Assembly: GCA_964384025.1 (NCBI GenBank)
Contig: CAYLJJ010000016.1
Coordinates: 19,376 to 83,375, forward strand
Reading direction: 5' to 3'
Origin: CAYLJJ01 sp964384025
GTDB taxonomy: Bacteria; Myxococcota_A; Bradymonadia; UBA7976; UBA1532
Length of the DNA: 64,000 nucleotides
Of the stretch, positions 1 to 8,611 are shown piece by piece. Position 1 is the first letter of the stretch. Every line of letters begins with the position of its first letter. The position numbers and the translations under genes are program-made. The notes beneath the pieces were generated by a model. It searched no databases. It saw only the letters and a program-made list of their open reading frames with translations, and was not told where the DNA came from.

Positions 1-912
1 GCCAAGAAGTCAGGGGTCTTGGTTAGGGGCGGAGGAGGTCTTCCCTTCGCCCAAGAGAGCTCTCCCAAGCCCGCGCCTGAACTGGAGGAGAGTTGGTTGC
101 ATTTTGATCAGCTCATCCTCGGAGATCCTCAACTCCCTGGAGTTCGAGGTCGCCTTCAAAAGCGTACACAGCGACCTCAGCCTCCCCGACTTCAGGAGGC
201 GATCCGCTCTATTCATCAGCTCTCCCCCCCAGAAGGAGGCCGAGAGCCCGCCGACTCTGCGGGTGCTTTCGCTTATCGCTTTGAAGCACAGGGTCAACTG
301 GAGATCCCAGGTGATGCTCTCAAGCAGCGTGTCTCTCTGAGGAGCGCGCAAGCCCCAGCGGAGTTTAGATATCGCTGTGTTCCAGGAGAGCGCCCTGAGG
401 TTTTTAGAGAGAGCGCCCTGATCAACCCCTTTGAGAACCCTATCCTGGGCGGGCCCATCGACATTTTCTTTGGAGGTGCTTTATTGGCAAGGGATCAGAT
501 CGAAGCTGTAGATCGAGGAGGAGAGTTGAGGTTTGGTCTAGGAATCGAAGAGCGCGTTCATGTCGCTCGCAATGCACGGGTCAAGGAGTCCAGCCATGGA
601 TTCTTAGGGGGTAACACGCAGATCCTCCATGAGATCGATCTGGAGATCTCCTCCGCTTTGGGGCATGAGATTGAGCTGGAGCTTTTGGAGCGCATCCCCT
701 GGAGTGTGGAGGAGGAGGTGCAGGTTGAGTTTCTCTCAAGCTCTCAAGAGCCAGAGGAGTATACTCAGGATGATCGAGGTCATCCTGTGCGAGGGGGGCT
801 GCTCTGGCGCTTAAAGATCCCCCCCGCTGCACAGCTTGAGTTGAGCTACTCCTATCAGATCCAGATCCCCAGTAAGCGAGAGATCCAGGGAGGAAATCGC
901 CGTGAGCCTTGA
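1..912 (+). CDS. DUF4139 (MuiA-like) protein, 5' end outside window
   Basis: The frame is open from the first base, so the true start lies left of the window; about 303 codons are visible. The C-terminal half shows the DUF4139 pattern seen in 'mucoidy inhibitor A' family proteins: a strand NPILGGPIDIFF, then LRFGLGIEERVHVARN, a FLGGNTQ turn, and the closing IPSKREIQGGNRREP. The first part of the visible protein is not recognisable. The molecular role of DUF4139 is unknown. No signal sequence can be judged because the start is missing. The last 11 bases overlap the next gene, which carries the same domain, so the two are probably translated together. Confidence 0.75.
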   Translation, partial: AKKSGVLVRGGGGLPFAQESSPKPAPELEESWLHFDQLILGDPQLPGVRGRLQKRTQRPQPPRLQEAIRSIHQLSPPEGGREPADSAGAFAYRFEAQGQLEIPGDALKQRVSLRSAQAPAEFRYRCVPGERPEVFRESALINPFENPILGGPIDIFFGGALLARDQIEAVDRGGELRFGLGIEERVHVARNARVKESSHGFLGGNTQILHEIDLEISSALGHEIELELLERIPWSVEEEVQVEFLSSSQEPEEYTQDDRGHPVRGGLLWRLKIPPAAQLELSYSYQIQIPSKREIQGGNRREP

Positions 913-2479
913 AGAGAAGGTGGAGGGCGCTCCCCTCTTTCAGAGTGAGGCTAAGGAGGTGATCCTCTTTGAGGATCGAGCTGAAGTAGTGCGTAGCGCT
1001 CGAGTTCAACTCCAAGTGGGACAAAACAGCATACGTATCGCTGGCCTGGGACCTTTTAGCGATGAACGCAGCCTAGAGATCAGCTTGGGAGATCCAAAGC
1101 AGCGGCTCCTCAGCGCTCAGCTCAAACATGAGGTGGAATGGCTCATTCAGGAGGAGAGGGAGCAGCCCCCTGAGATCGCCTTAGAGGAGGCTCAGCTTCG
1201 CAAAGCAGAGCTTGAGCTGAATCACCGGAGGCTTGGGAGGCGGAGAAGTCAGCTCTCAAAGCTGATGAAGAACTGGGTTCGCTCTCTGGCGCAGTTAAAG
1301 CCTGGTGAAGGGGGAGAGCAATCCTGGAGGCTGGCCTTCACCCGACTCAGCGCTGCCTATCGAAGCGCGCAAGAGGATTGGCTCAAGGAGGAGGAGGCCC
1401 TCAAAGAGGCGCAGGAGGTTCAAACCCTCGTTCAGGAGCGAGCGCGGCGACAGCGGCAGCGAGAGCCGGTGATCAGAGCCTTTGTCTGGCTTCAAATCGA
1501 AGCGGAGAGGGAGCAGAGCTTAGAGGTTCAGCTGCGCTATCGAACTCCCGCCGCGCTCTGGCGCCCTGAGCATCGAGCACAGTTGACCTCTGATTCCGAA
1601 GAACCCAGCCGAGGCGTACTTCAGCTCCTCAGCTGGGCCTGCGCTTGGCAGTTCACCGGCGAGTCTTGGGAGAATGTAAAGCTCTCCTTCTCCACTGCGC
1701 GGCCTGCGCGGGCGGCCAAAGCACCTCTGCTGCAAGATGACCTTCTCCTCTCTCGTCTTAAGACACAGGAGGAGCGCAAGCAGATCCAGGTGGAGCTGCG
1801 CGATGAGGAGGTGCAGAAGACAGGGCGTCGCCCAGGACATCAAATAGAGGAGATGCCTGGAGTAGATGACGGAGGAGAGCCTCTCCTCTTTAAGGGCCTG
1901 GGGCTGAGCAATCTGCCCTCGAACGGAGAGCCTGTGCGGCTGGAGCTTGAGTATCGCAGCTTGGATGCGAGCATCTCACGTATCCTGATGGCTGAACGCA
2001 GTCCTGTAGCTCATTACCGCGCGAGAGCTACTCTAAAGGGCAAACATCCCCTCTTAGCAGGGCCAGTTAAGATTGTCCGCGAAGGGGCGCTGCTGGGCAC
2101 CGCGCGTATAGGTTTTGTGAGTCCAGGGGAGGTACTGGAGTTGGGGTTTGGCGCGGATGACGCGCTTCGTGTCACTCGTGAGCTGATCTGCAAGGAGAAG
2201 CGCGCGGCGGTCACCGGGAGCCAGCAGCGAAGCTATCAGATCAAGCTGCTGCTCTCTAATATGTCTGGAGAGGTACGCAGCCTGGAAGTCTTAGAGCGGA
2301 TCCCTGTGAGCGAGGTTGAGGCGGTGGAAATTGAGTTTAAGCCACAAGATCCTTGGAATTTTCAAGCAGAGGATGGATTCCTAAACCAGAGCCTGGAATT
2401 GGGTGCTCGCTGTACTGAAATCTTAAACTTTGAGTATGAGATTCGAGCCCGCTCTAAGGTACGATTGCCTCTACTCTAA
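902..2479 (+). CDS. DUF4140/DUF4139 MuiA-like protein
   Basis: A 525-residue protein starting at GTG inside the end of the preceding gene. Residues about 15-95 resemble the N-terminal DUF4140 domain (EVILFEDRAEVVRSARVQL). Residues about 95-190 are Glu/Arg/Gln-rich and likely a coiled coil. The remainder is DUF4139-like, with ALWRPEHRAQL near the start and VKIVREGALLGTARIGFVSP followed by LELGFGADDALRVTREL further on. There is no obvious signal peptide. The family is known (mucoidy inhibitor A type) but its biochemistry is not. Together with the overlapping upstream gene it forms a tandem pair; the two may form a heteromeric complex, which is inference. Confidence 0.75.
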   Translation: MSLEEKVEGAPLFQSEAKEVILFEDRAEVVRSARVQLQVGQNSIRIAGLGPFSDERSLEISLGDPKQRLLSAQLKHEVEWLIQEEREQPPEIALEEAQLRKAELELNHRRLGRRRSQLSKLMKNWVRSLAQLKPGEGGEQSWRLAFTRLSAAYRSAQEDWLKEEEALKEAQEVQTLVQERARRQRQREPVIRAFVWLQIEAEREQSLEVQLRYRTPAALWRPEHRAQLTSDSEEPSRGVLQLLSWACAWQFTGESWENVKLSFSTARPARAAKAPLLQDDLLLSRLKTQEERKQIQVELRDEEVQKTGRRPGHQIEEMPGVDDGGEPLLFKGLGLSNLPSNGEPVRLELEYRSLDASISRILMAERSPVAHYRARATLKGKHPLLAGPVKIVREGALLGTARIGFVSPGEVLELGFGADDALRVTRELICKEKRAAVTGSQQRSYQIKLLLSNMSGEVRSLEVLERIPVSEVEAVEIEFKPQDPWNFQAEDGFLNQSLELGARCTEILNFEYEIRARSKVRLPLL

Positions 2480-2542
2480 CCTCAATTTCTACCATGTGGG
2501 TTTTAGTTGTGTTAGATTATTCCAGCTTTTTCAGGAGGAATT

Positions 2543-5143
2543 ATGCGCCAAACCCTACATCTTCTCCTCGTTTTGGTTTGGTCTGGAGCTGCTCTGGCCC
2601 TCCCCAATACGCTCTCTCAAGAAGGCTACCTCCTCGATGATCAAGGCCGAGGGATGGAGGGTCTGGTCAGCCTGCACTTCTCTCTCTATCGCCAAGCCCA
2701 AGGTGGCGTTGATATTTGGAATGAGGATCATCAGGTGCAGATGGTGAGGGGATACTATGCTCTGGAGCTGGGAGCGCTGAACCCACTGCCCCCTCTCTCC
2801 TCAGAGGAGAGCCTCTGGTTGGGTATTACACTCCCAGATCGTGGAGAGATACAGCCCCGCCAGGCTCTCCAAAGCGTCCCCTATGCTCTCGTCGGTGAAG
2901 ATGTGACAGGGGATCTCAGCCCGCGGAGCATCTGGATCGCTGATCTGTTGGTCATTGATGAGGAGGGCAATTGGCGAGGAGCACCAGTAGAGAATTTTGA
3001 AGGAGGGGGCTATGCGAGTCCAGAAGAGGCCCTCGCGGCACTGATATGGGTCGATGGTCCTGGTTCGGCCCTAGACGCTGATCTCTTTGATGATCTGGAC
3101 TCTGAAGATCTCCTTCGAAGCGCCGCTCAAATTTTAGCGGCGCTTCAGGGTTTGGGTGGAGAGGACTCAGGCCTAAACGCGGATCGCTTGGATGGTATGG
3201 ACAGCAGCCAGATCTATTCTACAGGGGCGCAAGTGATCCAGAGCCTCCAGGGCTTAGGTGGAGAGGGCTCAGGTTTAGATGTCGATCTCATTGATGGCTT
3301 GAACAGCACTGATCTCTATTCCAGTGGAGAGCAAGTGATTCAAGCTCTCCAAGCTTTGGGTGGAGCGGGCTCAGGTCTCAACGTGGATCTGCTCGACGGA
3401 AGAGACAGCAGCGAGTTTATGAACCGGGGGGATCCAGCGATCCAAAACGAGATTCTGCAAGCGATCTCAGCGCGGGGTGGGGCGGGCTCCAACCTCGATG
3501 CTGACAATCTCGACGGTTTAGACGACAGCAGTTTTATGCGCGCTCATCTTGACACAGGTACCTCAGGTGAGTTGTCCGCAGGAGGCAACCTTGAGCTCAC
3601 CGGGGATCTCCTCATCTCAAACCAGCTTCAGATCAATGGGAACCTTCAGATCGATGGTCGGGTGGGCGTGGGGGTAGCCAACCCAGAATTTGAGCTTGAG
3701 GTCAACGGGAATACTCAGGCTGACCTCCTGATTCTGACCTCCTTCCAAACTGCACCGCCGATAGAAGCACGTGAAGGGATGATCTATTTCAATGCCAAAC
3801 AGAGCGAATTTCTAGGCTTTGACGGCCAGAATTGGGTGCTCCTTAACGGCGGCACTGAGGGGGATGGAGGCAGCAAGAGCCAAGCCGCCCCAGATTGTGA
3901 GAGTATTTTGAATCGTGGCTTCTCACAGGGCAGCGGCCTCTATTGGATCGATCCAGATGGAGCCGGAGTGCCTGCTGCCATCAGTGGCTTAAATGGCGAT
4001 CTGGGACCCGATCTCAGCGCTGAGGGTTATACCCAGTGCTATGGTTGGCGCAATGATGGCAGCATCTCTGCTCCTCAGTGGGAACAGATCAGGAGGGACT
4101 GTGGAGAGAGTCGTGAGCTGATCTTCGCGGGTTATCGCCATGATGGAACCTGGGTTCGCCATGAGATGGTCTTGGAGAATGACCTCAACACCTACTTGGT
4201 CAACGCCAGCTCCTTTGTGCGTGACTTTGACGTAGAACGTAGATTTTCTTGGCATACGGACGCCAATTGGATCTTGTTGGTCAACTATAACAACGCCTGG
4301 AGTGATCCTGGGCGGCTCTGGGAACCTCGCGCCAGTGGGGGGAGCGGCGCTGGTGATGGACATGTGCTTTCTCAACTGGGCGATAATGGCAATGATCAAA
4401 CTCAACAGTTGGGTGATCGTTACTTTATCTACAGCCGCGATGGAGGCCATGGCGATAACGCCATACAAGTTTATTGCGATATGGATACAGATGGCGGGGG
4501 CTGGACGCTGCTCAGTTTCATGGATGATCTAAGCGTAGGATCCAATCGATGGGCGATGCTGCATGACTGTAAGGACCCAGAGGTTCCTTGTGAAAATGAC
4601 TTCTCGGGGACATTCAGGACAACTCAAAATAAGCTGATGATCACCCGGGCTACAGAGTTGGCTTTCGCAAGCACCTATTTTGGCCACGCCCGAGTCGAAC
4701 AAGGTTTACCTCTGGTTGAATGGACCTGGAGCTGGAGATGTGATCGACCTGCGGGTTTGAGTCGGGATTGGATCATCAATCCCAATACAAGGGGAGAAAC
4801 TGGTCTTGATATGAATTGCAGCCTAATTCACCAAGAAGGGACAGATTTCGACCAGAACTTTACTCAAAAACTTTGGTATGGACGCAGGATAGATGGGCGC
4901 AATTCATTTATGCTCGCTGAAGAAACATATCCAAATCACGACTATTTCTATCCTCATTGGGCCAGCTGCCAGGAAACTCCGATGATGCATACAATGTCTT
5001 CAGATAATGTCATCGGTCACTCAGGCATGACACGATCACTGGCGCGCAGTACAAGCAATAATACTCATGAATGCCACTATATTAACATTGATTCATATTC
5101 GTATGACCAAGGTAGTGTAGAAGCAAGCCTTTGGGTTCGTTAA
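2543..5143 (+). CDS. Large secreted protein with LDG repeats and a fibrinogen-like C-terminal domain (paralogue 1)
   Basis: 866 residues; ATG four bases after AGGAGG. Residues 1-19 are a signal peptide ending ALA before LPNTLSQEGYL. Residues about 20-135 form a domain also found at the N terminus of other secreted repeat proteins (FSLYRQAQGG, then IQPRQALQSVPYAL). Five LDG repeats of 34-residue period follow, then a region ending EGMIYFNAKQSEFLGFDGQNW. The end has the bacterial fibrinogen-like signature YCDMDTDGGGWTLL near residue 643 and finishes ASLWVR. Oddly, the usual preface GLYWIDPDG lies about 165 residues upstream of YCD, so a segment seems inserted within the fibrinogen-like module. 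The last 250 bases are more AT-rich than the rest. Probably a surface or extracellular adhesive/recognition protein (inference). Confidence 0.8.
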   Translation: MRQTLHLLLVLVWSGAALALPNTLSQEGYLLDDQGRGMEGLVSLHFSLYRQAQGGVDIWNEDHQVQMVRGYYALELGALNPLPPLSSEESLWLGITLPDRGEIQPRQALQSVPYALVGEDVTGDLSPRSIWIADLLVIDEEGNWRGAPVENFEGGGYASPEEALAALIWVDGPGSALDADLFDDLDSEDLLRSAAQILAALQGLGGEDSGLNADRLDGMDSSQIYSTGAQVIQSLQGLGGEGSGLDVDLIDGLNSTDLYSSGEQVIQALQALGGAGSGLNVDLLDGRDSSEFMNRGDPAIQNEILQAISARGGAGSNLDADNLDGLDDSSFMRAHLDTGTSGELSAGGNLELTGDLLISNQLQINGNLQIDGRVGVGVANPEFELEVNGNTQADLLILTSFQTAPPIEAREGMIYFNAKQSEFLGFDGQNWVLLNGGTEGDGGSKSQAAPDCESILNRGFSQGSGLYWIDPDGAGVPAAISGLNGDLGPDLSAEGYTQCYGWRNDGSISAPQWEQIRRDCGESRELIFAGYRHDGTWVRHEMVLENDLNTYLVNASSFVRDFDVERRFSWHTDANWILLVNYNNAWSDPGRLWEPRASGGSGAGDGHVLSQLGDNGNDQTQQLGDRYFIYSRDGGHGDNAIQVYCDMDTDGGGWTLLSFMDDLSVGSNRWAMLHDCKDPEVPCENDFSGTFRTTQNKLMITRATELAFASTYFGHARVEQGLPLVEWTWSWRCDRPAGLSRDWIINPNTRGETGLDMNCSLIHQEGTDFDQNFTQKLWYGRRIDGRNSFMLAEETYPNHDYFYPHWASCQETPMMHTMSSDNVIGHSGMTRSLARSTSNNTHECHYINIDSYSYDQGSVEASLWVR
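3049..3540 (+). repeat. Five LDG repeats in paralogue 1
   Basis: Protein-level repeats with a period of 34 residues (102 bases) in the central units. A typical unit reads GLGGEGSGLDVDLIDGLNST followed by DLYSSGEQVIQALQ. The Asp/Gly-rich LDG core resembles repeats known from phage tail fibres and bacterial surface proteins. Confidence 0.8.
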
Positions 5144-5206
5144 TAGATATGAAATCGCATAGAATGCTTGGTTTTAGCACCTGTTTTGACCTCTCAGGAG
5201 GGGATG

Positions 5207-8200
5207 ATGCCTAGAAAACTGCTCTTTCTTCTGTTGTGGTCAGGGGCCGCCTTCGCCGTGCCCAATATCGTCCGCCAAGAGGGCTACCTACTCGATGACC
5301 AGGAACAGCTGATCGAAGGGGTAACCAATCTACGCTTCTCTCTTTATGAACAGCTCGTGGGAGGAGCAGCGCTCTGGAGTGAGGAACATCAGGTTGAGAT
5401 CCTCAAGGGACACTATGCGGTTGATCTGGGCAGCCTGAATCCACTGCCCAGCTTCCAGGTGGAGGGGGGACTCTATCTGAGCCTCAGTCTCGAGGGAGTT
5501 GAGTTGCAGCCCCGCTACGCTTTTCAGAGCAGCCCCTACGCTCTGGTCTGTGATAACGCCATCGGTGATCTCAGGATCAGCAGTCTCCTGATTGGGGATC
5601 AGCAAGTGATCGACGACACCGGCCATTGGGTTGGACCTGCGGTGGGTAATATCACAGGCGGAGGTTATGCTACCCCAGAAGCACTCTTAGCAGCTTTGCA
5701 GGGTGTTGATGGTCAGGGCTCAGGGCTCAACACAGATCTCCTAGACGATCTAGATTCCAGCGCCTTTTTGAGGACAGGTGAAGATCTCATCGCCTCTCTT
5801 TTGGGGATCGCAGGAGAGGGCTCTGGCCTAAACGCCGATAGGCTGGATGGTCTCGACAGTACAGAGTTTTATTCGACCGGACTACAGGTTGTACACTCCC
5901 TGGGGGGAGAGATTGGGGATGGCTCCGGTTTAAACTTTGATCGCCTTGATGGCCTTGAGGGTGATCAGCTCTATCACAGCGGAGAGCAGGTCCTGCTCGC
6001 GCTCCAGGGTCTGGGTGGAGCAGGCTCCAGCCTCAACGCGGATCTGCTGGATGGGATGGAGAACGCTGATTTTCTTATCCGAAATGATCCCAGCCTGAAT
6101 GATGAACTGATGCAGATGATCGTCCCGCTGGGAGGGGAAGGATCTGGCCTTGACGTGGATGAGCTGGATGGGTTGGACAGCAGCCTCTTTATGCGCACAG
6201 ACGCCGACACAGGCACAGTTGGAGATCTCTCGGTTGGGATGGATCTAGAGGTTGGCGCTGATCTCAACCTGGGCGCTGATGCACAGCTGAGCGGTAACGC
6301 CAAGCTGGATACGCGCTTGGGTGTAGGTGTCTCGCCTGAGACCCAAGCACATATCGGGGGTGATCTCAGGGCGGATCTCATCATCCTCAACCCCCTCAAC
6401 AACGCACCCCTCACTCCTCAATCTGGGATGATCTACTTTAACACTCAGACCAAGGAGTTTTTGGGTTATGATGGGCAGAATTGGCGCAAACTGAACAGCA
6501 GTGGGAAAATTTACGCGAACTGTCAATCGATTAAAGAAGAAAATCCTAATTCTGCCGATGGCCTCTATTGGATTGATCCCAAAAACAATGATAATCCTAT
6601 TCAAGTGTGGTGTGACATGACCACAGATGATGGAGGGTGGATGGTGGTCGCGCGCGCTTCAGAGACCAATGGTGCTGGTGGAGACTATGAATTTCGTGCT
6701 GCCGTGGGTGATCATAGCCTCATAGGGATGCATTTTGACCATGGCAGTCCAATGGATGCGCAATACACCATCGGTCTAGAACAGCTTATTCCAAATGAAC
6801 AGAAAAATATCGATATTCAATATTATTGCTATGATAGACGCAACCCTGTTGGAACAAACTACTGGACAAAAGCCATAAATATAGATGTCGATCAACTTCG
6901 CGTAGATCTTGCGGCAAACAACCCTGATTTACTGTATAACTCCCATATCATAAATAAAGATGGAGATGAAGCAGATGGTTTTTTTGCTTTTTTCCATAGA
7001 GAGAGAGTTAACGGACTCCAATGTGGCAACAGCCATGCTGGTCAGAGCGGGATGAAGTTTGACTGTGGTCAAAATGGTCAAAATGCTCGTGTCCCTGGAA
7101 TTGTATGGTACCTAACTCACTATGATGGGAACTATAGTGAGGTTAACTCCTGTGGTACGGTTGGTGGTAGCATTATGCCATATTATGCTGGTGAAGTTCG
7201 TATACGCTGGGACTGGAAAGACTTGCCATATGAAAGCTGTCAAGCGATTCGTGAAGCGCATCCAGAAGCTATCAGCCAGGCATACTGGATTGATGTTGAT
7301 GGAAATGGGCCGTTAACAGCGATAAATGCATATTGTGATATGGATGTTGATCAAGGAGCATGGATACGCCTTAATCTATTTAGTCGCCAGTGGGGCAACA
7401 GTCAGGGCTTTGGGAGCGATCCCTTGGGCGGCTATGGAGAGCGGGTCAATGGTGCCAACTCTCAGCGCTCTTTAGATAACCTGAACAGCTGTGTTGGAGA
7501 CAGTCAGGTCAACCTCCAATGGGCTGATGAGCGTGGTCAGATCCTCAGCGCGGAGCATATCGCGGCGCTTAACCTACGGATTACGGAAGGCTTCACCACC
7601 GACTACCGCATCTTCGACGCCGATGGAGGAGGGGATTGGGATAAGATTAAGGGTTGCCATGAGGGTCAAGTGGTGATGTGGGGCGATGGAGATGAGAGGG
7701 AGAACGGAGCCAATCAGCAATGGGTTGGCCCCTACGCTGTTGATCACCTCACGGGCATCTTCACCATCGGCATCTATGCAGGTAACTCTGACGCCAGTGG
7801 CTATAACGCTTCTCTCCCCCAACACTGGTACTTCCGTGCCCTGGACTCCAGTTTGGGCAGCAGCCCTGAGAAGGCGGCCCCGAGCTGTCTAAAGATCAAG
7901 CAGGTTACAGGGCTCAATCAGGATGGTGTCTACTGGTTGGATCTCGACGGCCTTCAGGGAGGAGCCGCGCCGGTGAGGCTCTTCTGTGATATGGGACGCG
8001 ATGGCGGTGGTTGGACCCTTGTGGGCCAGATCAACGTCCAAGACAATGTCTATTCTGGGTGGCTTAGGAGCTATCGAGATGTACAGGCGCTTCAAACTCC
8101 AGAGATCCTGGCGGGTGATTGGGCCAGCGTAGATGCGATCGATCTGGCCGTCAATCGAGCCAGCGAGCTGCGCCTGAGCAACCCAGCTGGAGATCGCTGG

Positions 8201-8578
8201 CTCAAATGGCCCATGCACCCTGACCGAACGGTCAACACCTGGTGGAACCATGCAGCTGGTGCTGCAGCGATCGCTGCAGCCTCTCAAGATGCAGTTACAA
8301 CGGTCAATTACATGGGAAGCGATACCGTCTGTTATCATAATAAGTATGGAATTATGGCACTGTCTGGCCATGGAGGAAGTTATCCATCTGCTACGATAAA
8401 TACCAATGGAAATACTGGTGTAAATGATTGGTGTATGGCAGTTGGAGTAATGCCAGAGGGGACCGATGCAAACGGCTTTACTAACAACTGGAATGGCTAT
8501 GATGCGCCCTATACTGAAAACGGATGGCCTAATGACAACTATAGAAACACTCCATTGATTTCGGTTTGGCTCCGCTAA
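5207..8578 (+). CDS. Large secreted protein with LDG repeats and three fibrinogen-like domains (paralogue 2)
   Basis: 1123 residues. Of two adjacent ATGs the second (5207) is preferred because it lies five bases after AGGAGG. Residues 1-17 are a signal peptide (ends AAFA before VPN). The N-terminal domain, five LDG repeats and the GMIYFNTQTKEFLGYDGQNW strand match paralogue 1. Three fibrinogen-like modules follow: WCDMTTDDGGW near residue 468, YCDMDVDQGAW near 708 (the GGGW core is altered to QGAW) and FCDMGRDGGGWTL near 926. The protein ends ISVWLR. Stretches around 6780-7350 and 8320-8578 are visibly AT-richer than the flanks. Only 63 bases separate it from paralogue 1. Likely secreted or surface-bound; ligand unknown. 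Confidence 0.8.
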   Translation: MPRKLLFLLLWSGAAFAVPNIVRQEGYLLDDQEQLIEGVTNLRFSLYEQLVGGAALWSEEHQVEILKGHYAVDLGSLNPLPSFQVEGGLYLSLSLEGVELQPRYAFQSSPYALVCDNAIGDLRISSLLIGDQQVIDDTGHWVGPAVGNITGGGYATPEALLAALQGVDGQGSGLNTDLLDDLDSSAFLRTGEDLIASLLGIAGEGSGLNADRLDGLDSTEFYSTGLQVVHSLGGEIGDGSGLNFDRLDGLEGDQLYHSGEQVLLALQGLGGAGSSLNADLLDGMENADFLIRNDPSLNDELMQMIVPLGGEGSGLDVDELDGLDSSLFMRTDADTGTVGDLSVGMDLEVGADLNLGADAQLSGNAKLDTRLGVGVSPETQAHIGGDLRADLIILNPLNNAPLTPQSGMIYFNTQTKEFLGYDGQNWRKLNSSGKIYANCQSIKEENPNSADGLYWIDPKNNDNPIQVWCDMTTDDGGWMVVARASETNGAGGDYEFRAAVGDHSLIGMHFDHGSPMDAQYTIGLEQLIPNEQKNIDIQYYCYDRRNPVGTNYWTKAINIDVDQLRVDLAANNPDLLYNSHIINKDGDEADGFFAFFHRERVNGLQCGNSHAGQSGMKFDCGQNGQNARVPGIVWYLTHYDGNYSEVNSCGTVGGSIMPYYAGEVRIRWDWKDLPYESCQAIREAHPEAISQAYWIDVDGNGPLTAINAYCDMDVDQGAWIRLNLFSRQWGNSQGFGSDPLGGYGERVNGANSQRSLDNLNSCVGDSQVNLQWADERGQILSAEHIAALNLRITEGFTTDYRIFDADGGGDWDKIKGCHEGQVVMWGDGDERENGANQQWVGPYAVDHLTGIFTIGIYAGNSDASGYNASLPQHWYFRALDSSLGSSPEKAAPSCLKIKQVTGLNQDGVYWLDLDGLQGGAAPVRLFCDMGRDGGGWTLVGQINVQDNVYSGWLRSYRDVQALQTPEILAGDWASVDAIDLAVNRASELRLSNPAGDRWLKWPMHPDRTVNTWWNHAAGAAAIAAASQDAVTTVNYMGSDTVCYHNKYGIMALSGHGGSYPSATINTNGNTGVNDWCMAVGVMPEGTDANGFTNNWNGYDAPYTENGWPNDNYRNTPLISVWLR
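5701..6195 (+). repeat. Five LDG repeats in paralogue 2
   Basis: Protein-level repeats homologous to those in the two neighbours, for example GIAGEGSGLNADRLDGLDST. The central units keep the roughly 34-residue spacing. Confidence 0.78.
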
Positions 8579-8611
8579 AGCCTGATCTGCTCTTGGTCCT
8601 TTGGAGGCACC

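Noticed and set aside
3049..3540. 102-base repeats considered as a CRISPR or DNA tandem array
   Set aside because: Repeats are conserved at the protein level with drifting codons and have no constant repeat/spacer pattern.
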